The notes under the pieces were generated by a model that was not told where the DNA came from, did not search any database, and saw nothing but the letters and a program-made list of their open reading frames with translations. The position numbers and the translations under genes are program-made. 9,335 nucleotides of DNA. It comes from Candidatus Limivicinus faecipullorum (GTDB lineage: Bacteria > Bacillota > Clostridia > Oscillospirales > Oscillospiraceae). How positions within the stretch are numbered: the first letter of the stretch is position 1; every line of letters starts with the position of its first letter. The stretch lies in contig DVHY01000139.1 in the NCBI GenBank assembly GCA_018711755.1, forward strand, positions 1-9,335, in the 5' to 3' direction. Below are positions 1 to 5,174 of the stretch, one piece after another.

Positions 1-28
1 AAAATTGGAAAAAAGCCGGGGAAAAAGA

Positions 29-57
29 TTGACAAACAGGATATAAAGTGGTACAAT
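29..57 (+). promoter_or_regulatory. Promoter of infC-rpmI-rplT operon
   Basis: TTGACA at 29-34 and TACAAT at 52-57 are separated by exactly 17 bases, giving 6/6 and 5/6 matches to the vegetative sigma-A consensus. Transcription should begin near 64, leaving a leader of about 150 nt before infC. No competing promoter is visible between here and the gene. Confidence 0.85.
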
Positions 58-63
58 TACCCG

Positions 64-201
64 GCTAAAACAAAGAAGGCTCGGCATCCGCCGTCCTCAC
101 CCGGGGGCAAAAGGCCCGCTGCGGTAAATAAAGCACAGCCCGGAAAAGGGCTTGGAGTGTCTTTGCGTGCGGATGTCATCATCCGCACTTTTTTATTTAC
201 C
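64..201 (+). promoter_or_regulatory. infC leader with attenuator (L20-leader-like)
   Basis: This 5' untranslated leader ends in an intrinsic terminator just before infC. The segment CATCCGC at 85-91 is an exact copy of the terminator's 3' arm (180-186), so 83-91 can pair with 169-177 (9 pairs including one G-U). That pairing destroys the terminator, so the two structures are mutually exclusive. A further hairpin, AGCCC 137-141 with GGGCT 148-152, lies between. In Bacillus subtilis this operon is controlled by L20 acting on a leader attenuator, and the architecture here fits that scheme. Direct L20 control is an inference from family and context. Confidence 0.75.
167..194 (+). terminator. Leader (attenuator) terminator upstream of infC
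   Basis: A perfect 9-bp stem, GTGCGGATG (167-175) with CATCCGCAC (180-188), has loop TCAT and is followed by six T residues (189-194). It ends only eight bases before the Shine-Dalgarno sequence of infC, so it is regulatory and not the end of an upstream gene. Confidence 0.85.
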
Positions 202-214
202 GGAGGTGTTAACA

Positions 215-790
215 ATAGCAAACGCTGTTCATCAAATCAACGAGGAGATACTTGACAAGGAGGTCCGCCTGATAGGAGATCAGGGCGAGCAGCTGGGTAT
301 CATGTCCGCTCAGGAGGCGCTGAAAATTGCCGCAGAGCGGGAAATGGACCTGGTCAAGATAGCTCCCGGCTCCAATCCCCCAGTCTGCAAGGTGATGGAT
401 TACGGCAAGTTCCGCTTCGAGCAGACCAAAAAGGAGAAGGAAGCAAAGAAGAATCAGCGGGTCATCGAGATAAAGGAGATTCGCATGTCTCCCGGTATCG
501 GAGAAAATGACTTTAACACCAAGCTGAAAAACGGCCAGAAGTTCCTGAACGACGGTGACAGGGTCAAGGTCTCCGTGCGCTTCAGAGGCAGAGAGATGGC
601 TCACACCGAGATAGGCGAGCAGCTGCTGAAGGACTTTGCCGCCAAATGTGCGGATATCGCCACTTTGGACAAGAACCCTAAACTGGAAGGGCGGAACATG
701 TCCATGTTCCTCTCTCCCAAACCCCAGACCCCGGCCAAGAAGCCGGCCAAGCCCAAGGCCCCCAAACCCCAGGAGCCCAAGGACGAATAA
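215..790 (+). CDS. infC: Translation initiation factor IF-3
   Basis: IF3 binds the 30S subunit, prevents premature 50S joining and checks start-codon/initiator-tRNA pairing. The N-terminal domain begins at HQINEEILDKEVRLIG and contains the family segment PPVCKVMDYGKFRFEQ, followed by a lysine-rich linker. The C-terminal domain contains EIRMSPGIGENDF and VRFRGREMAH. The chosen start is an ATA codon at 215: GGAGGTG at 202-208 precedes it at proper spacing, no ATG, GTG or TTG is suitably placed, and the product (191 aa) then matches the family's length. The longer in-frame reading from TTG 152 runs through the attenuator hairpin and the ribosome binding site, so it is rejected. infC is known for rare starts (AUU in E. 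coli) that IF3 itself discriminates against, giving autoregulation. The C-terminus carries an added Pro/Lys-rich tail of about 25 residues. First gene of the infC-rpmI-rplT operon. Confidence 0.95.
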   Translation: MANAVHQINEEILDKEVRLIGDQGEQLGIMSAQEALKIAAEREMDLVKIAPGSNPPVCKVMDYGKFRFEQTKKEKEAKKNQRVIEIKEIRMSPGIGENDFNTKLKNGQKFLNDGDRVKVSVRFRGREMAHTEIGEQLLKDFAAKCADIATLDKNPKLEGRNMSMFLSPKPQTPAKKPAKPKAPKPQEPKDE

Positions 791-800
791 ACGCCAGCAA

Positions 801-818
801 CAGGCAGCACCCTGCCTG
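801..818 (+). other. Hairpin in the infC-rpmI intergenic gap
   Basis: CAGGCAG (801-807) and CTGCCTG (812-818) form a perfect 7-bp stem with loop CACC. No T run follows, so it is not a terminator. It sits in the gap just before the rpmI ribosome binding site (AAGGAG 833-838). In E. coli, L20 represses rpmI by binding RNA structures upstream of it. A similar role here is only a possibility; mRNA processing or stabilisation would also fit. Confidence 0.45.
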
Positions 819-846
819 CCAAGGAGATACGGAAGGAGAAATTATC

Positions 847-1044
847 ATGCCCAAACTGAAAACCCATAGCGGTGCCAAGAAGAGATTCAGCCTCACCAAG
901 TCCGGCAAGGTAAAGCGCGCACACGCTTTTAAGAGCCATATCCTCACCAAGAAGGACACTAAGCGCTGCCGCCGTCTGCGTTCCGAGGCTTATGCCGATG
1001 TGACCAACGAGGCAACCATCAAGAAAATGATCCCTTACAAATAA
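847..1044 (+). CDS. rpmI: Large ribosomal subunit protein bL35
   Basis: This 65-residue, strongly basic protein is a structural component of the 50S subunit. The start MPKLKTHSGAKKRF is the family signature, followed by KRAHAFKSHILTKK and an Arg/Lys-rich centre, and it ends in the typical MIPYK. Length is normal. ATG 847 is preceded by AAGGAG at 833-838. It lies between infC and rplT, the conserved order in bacteria, and is co-transcribed with both; expression is expected to respond to L20 through the leader attenuator. Identification is secure. Confidence 0.98.
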   Translation: MPKLKTHSGAKKRFSLTKSGKVKRAHAFKSHILTKKDTKRCRRLRSEAYADVTNEATIKKMIPYK

Positions 1045-1073
1045 GGGCAGACGCTATATAGGAGGATAATCAA

Positions 1074-1427
1074 ATGGCAAGAGTTAAAGGCGCAATGATG
1101 ACCCGCAAGCACAGAAGCAAAGTTCTGGGTCTTGCTAAGGGATACTGGGGCAACAAGTCCCGTCACTATAAGATGGCCAATGAGCAGCTGATGAAGTCCG
1201 GCCGCTACGCTTACGTGGGCCGCAAGCAGAAAAAGCGCGACTTCCGCAAGCTGTGGATCACCCGTATCAGCGCAGGCTGCAAGATGAACGGCATGAACTA
1301 CTCCACCTTCATGCACGGCCTGAAGCTCGCCGGTATCGACATGAACCGGAAGATGCTCTCCGAGATGGCTATCCACGACCCCGCCGCTTTCACCGCCCTG
1401 TGCGACATGGCCAAGGCCGCCAAGTGA
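1074..1427 (+). CDS. rplT: Large ribosomal subunit protein bL20
   Basis: L20 is an early-assembly 50S protein that binds 23S rRNA and is the known autoregulator of this operon. The 117-residue length is standard. The basic N-terminal arm begins MARVKGAMMTRKHRSKVLGLAKGY (first residues shown in part: MARVKG, RKHRSK), and the globular C-terminal RNA-binding domain contains RDFRKLWITRI, YSTFMHGLK and the conserved NRKMLSEMA. ATG 1074 follows AGGAGG at 1060-1065, 29 nt after rpmI. It is the last gene of the operon and is followed at once by a terminator. No unusual residue is visible. Confidence 0.98.
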   Translation: MARVKGAMMTRKHRSKVLGLAKGYWGNKSRHYKMANEQLMKSGRYAYVGRKQKKRDFRKLWITRISAGCKMNGMNYSTFMHGLKLAGIDMNRKMLSEMAIHDPAAFTALCDMAKAAK

Positions 1428-1445
1428 TCTGATAAGACAAGTTTA

Positions 1446-1480
1446 AGCCCGCAGGCAGCAGCCTCCGGGCTTTTTCTTTT
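1446..1480 (+). terminator. Terminator of infC-rpmI-rplT operon
   Basis: AGCCCG (1446-1451) pairs with CGGGCT (1466-1471). An inner stem AGGC/GCCT (1453-1456, 1461-1464) is separated from it by one C-C mismatch, the loop is AGCA, and a T-rich run follows to 1480. It lies 18 nt after the rplT stop. Confidence 0.88.
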
Positions 1481-1514
1481 CCGCCCTCCCCGGCAGCCCC
1501 GGCCGATCTTGGTC

Positions 1515-1543
1515 TGGACCCGGACAAAAGGAGGGTTTATAAT
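1515..1543 (+). promoter_or_regulatory. Possible promoter overlapping the dehydrogenase start
   Basis: TGGACC (1515-1520, 4/6 match) and TATAAT (1538-1543, 6/6) are 17 bases apart. If used, transcription would begin near 1550, after the ATG at 1544, and only the ATG at 1589 could be translated from it. The TATAAT may instead be an A/T spacer behind AAGGAGGG at 1528-1535. Confidence 0.4.
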
Positions 1544-2545
1544 ATGAAAAAAGGCGGGGTGCCCGCCGGAGAGCAGGGGAGAGATAAAATGAAAAAAATA
1601 CTGGTGCTTATGGAGCTGAACGCCGCCCAGCGGAAAAAGCTGGAAGCTGCCGGAGCCGGAGCAGAGCTGAGCTTCAGCCGCCCGGACCGGGTGTCGGAAG
1701 AGGAGATACAGGCGGCAAACGTCATTATCGGCCTGCCCAGGGCGGAGATGATAAAGGCTTCGGAGAACCTGGAGCTTCTGCAGCTGGAGTCGGCGGGGAC
1801 CGACGCCTATATAGTCCCGGGGATGCTGAATGAAAAGACCATACTCACCAACGCCACCGGGGCCTACAGCCAGGCCGTGGCGGAGCACGCCTTCGCCCTT
1901 ACCCTGATGCTGCAGAAAAAGCTGCACCTTTACAGGGATGAGCAGCGGGCCGCCCACTGGAGAGACAGGGGCATGGTCAGCTCCCTGAGAGGCAGCGTGG
2001 TGGCAGTGGTTGGCCTTGGCGATATAGGCAGCTACTATGCAAGGCTGGTGAAGAATATGGGGGCCTATGTGATAGGCGTCAAGCGCAGGCCCTCCGCCTG
2101 TCCGGAATATGTGGACGAACTTATGCTCACCGAGCAGCTGGATGCGGTACTGCCCAGGGCGGATGTGATAATGTCCGTACTGCCAAACACCGCCGCCACC
2201 AGGTATATCTACACCGTCGGCAGCTTCCGGCTGATGAAGGACAGCGCCATATTCATCAACTGCGGCCGGGGCAATGCCGTGTCCGCAAGCACCCTGTATG
2301 AGGTCCTGTCCCAGGGCCTGATCGCAGCTGCCGGGATAGACGTGTCGGAGACGGAGCCCCTGCCGGAAGACAGCCCACTATGGGGCCTGGAGAACCTGGT
2401 GATAACTCCCCATGTCTCCGGGAGCCACCACCTGCCGGAGACCGTGGACAGGATAGTGGACATCTGCGCCGGCAATCTATGCTCCTTCCTGCGGGGGGAG
2501 AAGCTCATAAATCTGGTGGACTTCTCCACCGGCTACAGGAAATAA
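1544..2545 (+). CDS. D-isomer-specific 2-hydroxyacid dehydrogenase family protein
   Basis: This family interconverts 2-hydroxy and 2-keto acids with NAD(P)H in the cytoplasm. The NAD-binding domain has the glycine motif GLGDIG at residues 157-162. Catalytic candidates follow in family order: Arg242 in NCGRGN, Glu271 in ETEPLP and His290 in TPHVSG, with spacings near those of E. coli SerA. There is no C-terminal ACT or regulatory domain, so a full-length serine-pathway SerA is unlikely; glyoxylate/hydroxypyruvate or D-lactate-type substrates are equally possible. Two starts are plausible. ATG 1544 follows AAGGAGGG (1528-1535) at 8 nt. ATG 1589 follows AGGGGA (1575-1580) at 8 nt and gives the family-like beginning MKKILVLMEL (318 aa). 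The longer form is listed because its ribosome site is stronger. It is a single-gene unit between two terminators, so context gives no substrate hint. Confidence 0.88.
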   Translation: MKKGGVPAGEQGRDKMKKILVLMELNAAQRKKLEAAGAGAELSFSRPDRVSEEEIQAANVIIGLPRAEMIKASENLELLQLESAGTDAYIVPGMLNEKTILTNATGAYSQAVAEHAFALTLMLQKKLHLYRDEQRAAHWRDRGMVSSLRGSVVAVVGLGDIGSYYARLVKNMGAYVIGVKRRPSACPEYVDELMLTEQLDAVLPRADVIMSVLPNTAATRYIYTVGSFRLMKDSAIFINCGRGNAVSASTLYEVLSQGLIAAAGIDVSETEPLPEDSPLWGLENLVITPHVSGSHHLPETVDRIVDICAGNLCSFLRGEKLINLVDFSTGYRK

Positions 2546-2625
2546 ATGCGCAGCAACGGCGCAAAGGGCTGACGGTCCGGGGAGAGCCCTGACCTCGCCG
2601 CCCCCCACCGGACTCAAAGCACAGC

Positions 2626-2667
2626 AAGAAAGCAGGAGCCTGCCTTTTGGCAGGCTCCTGCTTTCTT
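2626..2667. terminator. Bidirectional terminator between dehydrogenase and hypA
   Basis: The 19-base arm at 2626-2644 is perfectly complementary to 2649-2667, with loop TTTT. The distal stem holds AAGAAA on the left and TTTCTT on the right, so a T-rich tract follows the GC-rich core on either strand. It serves the dehydrogenase from the left and hypA from the right. Confidence 0.88.
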
Positions 2668-2741
2668 GGGGCATGGGGCGGGCTCTCCGCCAGAGTTTTG
2701 CACAGCGGTCTTCCCGGCGGACATCCCGGGGCGCTTCCCCC

Positions 2742-3086
2742 TTAGATCGCCTCTATTTGCTTTATGTTCATCTCGCTGCCCTGATGCAGCCAGGTATTGC
2801 CGCCGCCGCAATAGGGGCAGCTTTTTCCGAATTCAATGGTAGGATACGTCCTTTTGCAGTCGTCGCACCAGGTAAGAGCGGGTATGGTCTCGGTCAGCAG
2901 CTGGGCGCCTTCAATAAGGGGAGTCCGCTTTGCATACCAGTTCCAGCAGTCTATCAGGTATTCCGGTACCACTCCGGAAACCTCGCCGAACTCCAGGGTG
3001 ACGGAGTTTATCTTTGTGAGCCGGTTCTCCTTTGCAAGCTCCTCCACCTGGCCGATCACATAGGTAACGATACTCAGTTCGTGCAT
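2742..3086 (-). CDS. hypA: Hydrogenase maturation nickel metallochaperone HypA
   Basis: HypA delivers nickel to the large subunit of [NiFe] hydrogenases, and to urease in some bacteria, working with HypB. The N-terminal MHE supplies the nickel site (Met1 amine, His2, Glu3). The zinc-finger domain has CxxC pairs at Cys74/Cys77 and Cys90/Cys93. Length (114 aa) is normal and all metal ligands are present. The ATG start is preceded on its strand by an AAGGA-type site. No other hyp or hydrogenase gene is in the window, so its target cannot be read from context. A promoter candidate lies at 3235-3262, giving a leader of about 140 nt, and the bidirectional hairpin at 2626-2667 closes the unit. Confidence 0.95.
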   Translation of the reverse strand: MHELSIVTYVIGQVEELAKENRLTKINSVTLEFGEVSGVVPEYLIDCWNWYAKRTPLIEGAQLLTETIPALTWCDDCKRTYPTIEFGKSCPYCGGGNTWLHQGSEMNIKQIEAI

Positions 3087-3122
3087 TTTCGGTCCTTTCC
3101 GGCCTTTGAGACAGACGCCGGG

Positions 3123-3215
3123 GTCCCGCCCGGGCCTGCATCGGCTTTAAAGTGAAATAGGCTGATCCCGCCTTGGGGACATCCCGGCCTACGGCACATG
3201 GGGCCAGGGCGGGAC
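3123..3215 (-). promoter_or_regulatory. Potential structured leader of hypA
   Basis: Two 14-base arms, 3123-3136 and 3202-3215, are complementary at 13 of 14 positions and would close a 65-nt interior in the hypA 5' leader. The interior holds smaller GC-rich inverted segments, such as GCC/GGC around GTA. It does not match any riboswitch consensus I can recall with confidence, so it is left unclassified. The pairing is seen in the sequence; an RNA function is inferred only from its position between promoter and gene. Confidence 0.4.
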
Positions 3216-3234
3216 AGGCTGGATATCCATCATA

Positions 3235-3262
3235 AGTATACATGAAAATGCAAAAATTTCAA
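3235..3262 (-). promoter_or_regulatory. Candidate promoter of hypA
   Basis: Read on the minus strand, TTGAAA (plus 3257-3262) and TATACT (plus 3235-3240) are 16 bases apart, with 5/6 matches each, in the only AT-rich patch of this intergenic region. Transcription would begin near 3228. Confidence 0.6.
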
Positions 3263-3519
3263 TCGAGGCTTTTGCAGAAACCCGCCCTCCAGGAGAGCGG
3301 CAGGCCCACGGTGAGCCGCATATGCGCTTGGCGGGGCGTAAGGCGCCGGAAAGGAAGCGGACAGGGGGACCGGCCGTATGGCGGCGGTGAACCGGAGAGG
3401 GGGCTGCCAGACCGTGTCCCAGCAGTTCGTTATCATCCGTGAACAGGGGAGACAATGCAGGGGTTGTTTATTCAAAGAGCCTTACGCGGATGCGGAGCCC
3501 TGAGGCCTTTGCCGGGAAA
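3263..3519. other. Intergenic stretch between SDR gene and hypA promoter
   Basis: I see no credible gene here. A short plus-strand reading from 3242 to 3442 lacks a ribosome site and has a composition unlike the neighbouring genes. One hairpin of 8 bp with a 3-nt loop (3282-3300) is followed on the minus strand by GGGTTTCTG and might be a weak end for SDR transcription; no clear terminator follows the SDR stop. Confidence 0.4.
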
Positions 3520-4281
3520 TCATTCTATTCCCTGCTGCTTGCACCAGATGTCCATCACCAGACTCACTGGCAGATGCTTTACCAGCCGGACCTGCCGCCG
3601 CACCGGGGCGCCCAGGATGGAGACGGACTTGCCTTTTTTCAGGTCCTTCATAGCCTGCCGGGCAACTTCGTCGGCTTCGTACCAGTGGTCTACGTACTTT
3701 ATGTAGTCGTTGTGCTTTGCGTGGGCCTGGAACTCTGTTTTTATCCAGCCCGGACACACGCACATGACGCTGATGCCCCGGTGCCGCAGTTCTCTGCCGA
3801 TGGCCCTGGAAAAGCTGAGAACATAGCTCTTGCTGGCGCCGTAGACGGCCTGATAGGGCACCGGCTGCCAGGAGGAGTTGGAGCCCATATTGATTATATG
3901 GCTGCCCGACTTCATATAGGGCAGGCTCGCATGGCACATTGCCGTCAGCGCAAGGCTGTTGAGCTGGGCGCTGGAAAGCTGGGCCTTCAGGTCCTGCTCT
4001 TCAAAGGGGCCGAACACACCGCAGCCTGCGGCGTTGATGAGCATGGAGATCTCCGGCCGGGCCTGGGTAAGAAGCCCCTGGTAGCTGTCGATACTGTCTG
4101 CATCCGTCAGGTCAAGACAAACCGGGCGCAGGGGATTCCGGCACTGTTTCCCCAGCTCTTCCAGCCGCTCGGCTCTTCTGGCGATGGCCCAGATCTCGTC
4201 ATAGTCATACTCCTTGTCGATGGCAAGCAGCAGCTCCCGGCCTATGCCTGAGCTTGCGCCGGTAACAACGGCAATCTTCAC
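3520..4281 (-). CDS. Classical SDR-family NAD(P)-dependent oxidoreductase
   Basis: This 253-residue classical short-chain dehydrogenase/reductase would be a soluble enzyme acting on an alcohol or carbonyl group with NAD(P)(H). The cofactor motif TGASSGIG is at residues 7-14 and NAAG at 83-86. The catalytic Ser134, Tyr147 and Lys151 lie in MGSNSS and YGASK, followed by PGWIKTEF near 177-184, where the family has its PG motif. All expected residues are present. Substrate cannot be predicted. The start is GTG at 4279-4281, preceded on the minus strand by GAGGTG with a 7-nt gap; MKIAVVTGASSGIG is the natural family N-terminus. It has its own promoter candidate at 4314-4342 and is separated from hypA by about 430 nt, so the two are probably not a tight operon. 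Confidence 0.92.
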   Translation of the reverse strand: MKIAVVTGASSGIGRELLLAIDKEYDYDEIWAIARRAERLEELGKQCRNPLRPVCLDLTDADSIDSYQGLLTQARPEISMLINAAGCGVFGPFEEQDLKAQLSSAQLNSLALTAMCHASLPYMKSGSHIINMGSNSSWQPVPYQAVYGASKSYVLSFSRAIGRELRHRGISVMCVCPGWIKTEFQAHAKHNDYIKYVDHWYEADEVARQAMKDLKKGKSVSILGAPVRRQVRLVKHLPVSLVMDIWCKQQGIE

Positions 4282-4313
4282 GGTTACACACCTCGATTTC
4301 TTTTGATGGAGAT

Positions 4314-4342
4314 ATCATAGCATAAACCCCGCCGCCAGACAA
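4314..4342 (-). promoter_or_regulatory. Candidate promoter of the SDR gene
   Basis: On the minus strand, TTGTCT (plus 4337-4342, 4/6) and TATGAT (plus 4314-4319, 5/6) are spaced by 17 bases. The predicted start of transcription is about 25-30 nt upstream of the GTG start codon. Confidence 0.6.
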
Positions 4343-4364
4343 GCGGAGCGCCTGTAAAATGAAG

Positions 4365-4400
4365 GGAGCCGCCCACAAAAGTACGGGCGGCTCCGTTTTT
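4365..4400 (+). terminator. Rho-independent terminator, plus-strand oriented
   Basis: GGAGCCGCCC (4365-4374) pairs perfectly with GGGCGGCTCC (4385-4394), with a 10-nt loop, then G and TTTTT at 4396-4400. The strong T run is on the plus strand, where no gene ends nearby. On the minus strand the hairpin is followed by CTTCATTTTA, which could be a backup end for the pilus operon. Confidence 0.7.
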
Positions 4401-4431
4401 CCTCTCATGCAAAACAAGAGAAAGAGAACTC

Positions 4432-4556
4432 ATGAAAGAATGGCTGTTGAGCATTAAAAACGCAGCAAGCTGAAAAAAGCTGCGCTATTGATTTTACCAT
4501 TTCTCTGTCTGCTTTTGTTTGACACGGCCTTTCCGGCTTACGGCTCGGTATTGGGC
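4432..4556 (+). pseudogene. Possible frameshifted signal-peptide remnant
   Basis: ATG 4432 reads 13 codons and stops at TGA 4471. In the next frame, downstream of an A5 run (4456-4460), a basic segment (KRSKLKK) is followed by a hydrophobic core (LLILPFLCLLLF) and a small-residue end (DTAFPAYG). Adding one A to the run would join the two into a typical secreted-protein N-terminus. The reading then runs into the antisense of the basal pilin gene, where it has no recognisable protein character. It may be a decayed gene end or chance; there is only a weak ribosome site. Confidence 0.3.
4456..4484 (-). terminator. Probable terminator of the pilus operon
   Basis: On the minus strand, CGCAGC (plus 4479-4484) and GCTGCG (plus 4461-4466) form a 6-bp GC-rich stem with a 12-nt loop, followed by TTTTT (plus 4456-4460). 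It lies about 70 nt past the stop of the last pilus gene. Confidence 0.6.
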
Positions 4557-5168
4557 CTAGGCCCCGGAGGCTCCCCGGTCCCGCTTCAGCAGCGGGGGGG
4601 AGACAAGAGCAAGGGAGGCCAGACTCACAAGCCCCAAAAGCCCGTAGAAGAGCAGAGAAGAGCCGTCCCCGGTCCGGGGAGTATCGGTGGGGGGATAGGC
4701 GTACTTGTTCACAAAGAGGGCCTGAGAGGCTTTTACGCTGTCACCCTGGGGATATATGGCCAGGGTCAGCTCCAGGCTGCTGCCGTTTTGGCTGTAGCTC
4801 ACGGTCACCTTCAAGTCGTAGACAGTGGCGTCATAGGTGCAGTTGCTGCTTTTGCCTTTGAGCTGGCTGAGGGTATAGCCATAGACGCCCGGTTTGTCAA
4901 AGACTATGGCGGGAAGCCTGAAGTCACCGGGGCCTGTGACGGCATAGGAGCAGCTGCCGCCGCTGCTGCCGGAGGGCATGGGAGAGCTCTTATCGTCAGC
5001 CTGGAGCACCAGGGTATAGGTCTCCGGGGGATTGGGGCGGTTGCCCTCTGCGCTGAGCTTCACAGGCAGGGACAGGCTGACGGTATTGGCGGCAAAGGCC
5101 GTTCCGGCAAGGGAAGCCAGAAGGAGAACAAGCAGGATAAGAGCAAGAAACCTGTATAAAATTTTCAT
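4557..5168 (-). CDS. Small sortase-anchored pilin (FctB-like basal subunit)
   Basis: The 203-residue precursor is exported and probably attached to the cell wall as the base of the pilus. A signal peptide covers residues 1-27 (AGTAFAA cleavage region). One Spy0128/FctA-like immunoglobulin-type domain spans about 29-156, with Lys37 and Asn154 (FVNKY) in isopeptide positions. The C-terminus is a sorting signal: TPRTG at 163-167, a hydrophobic span of about 25 residues, then KRDRG. The usual catalytic Glu of the domain is Gln102 (YTLSQ), and Cys73 and Cys110 could form a disulfide instead. The gene starts 6 nt after the sortase stop, with AAGGAG inside the sortase's last codons, so translation is coupled. 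The position after the sortase matches fctB in S. pyogenes FCT loci; a basal role is inferred from this. Confidence 0.82.
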   Translation of the reverse strand: MKILYRFLALILLVLLLASLAGTAFAANTVSLSLPVKLSAEGNRPNPPETYTLVLQADDKSSPMPSGSSGGSCSYAVTGPGDFRLPAIVFDKPGVYGYTLSQLKGKSSNCTYDATVYDLKVTVSYSQNGSSLELTLAIYPQGDSVKASQALFVNKYAYPPTDTPRTGDGSSLLFYGLLGLVSLASLALVSPPLLKRDRGASGA

Positions 5169-5174
5169 CTTACA

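Noticed and set aside
152..214. N-terminal extension of IF3 from TTG 152
   Set aside because: It would translate the attenuator hairpin and the ribosome binding site and has no site of its own; the family start fits ATA 215.
2673..3155. Plus-strand open frame of 160 codons opposite hypA
   Set aside because: Antisense shadow; hypA has all its metal-binding residues on the minus strand.
3087..3230. Known riboswitch or 6S RNA in the hypA leader
   Set aside because: I considered NiCo, Moco, cobalamin, fluoride and 6S RNA but could not match conserved core bases; only a generic structured leader is claimed.
3242..3442. 66-codon plus-strand reading starting MKMQKF
   Set aside because: No ribosome site, it overlaps the hypA promoter, and the product is low-complexity Arg/Gly/Pro-rich without motif.
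3439..4251. Plus-strand open frame of 270 codons opposite the SDR gene
   Set aside because: The minus strand holds complete SDR motifs; the plus reading is a GC-driven shadow with no family features.
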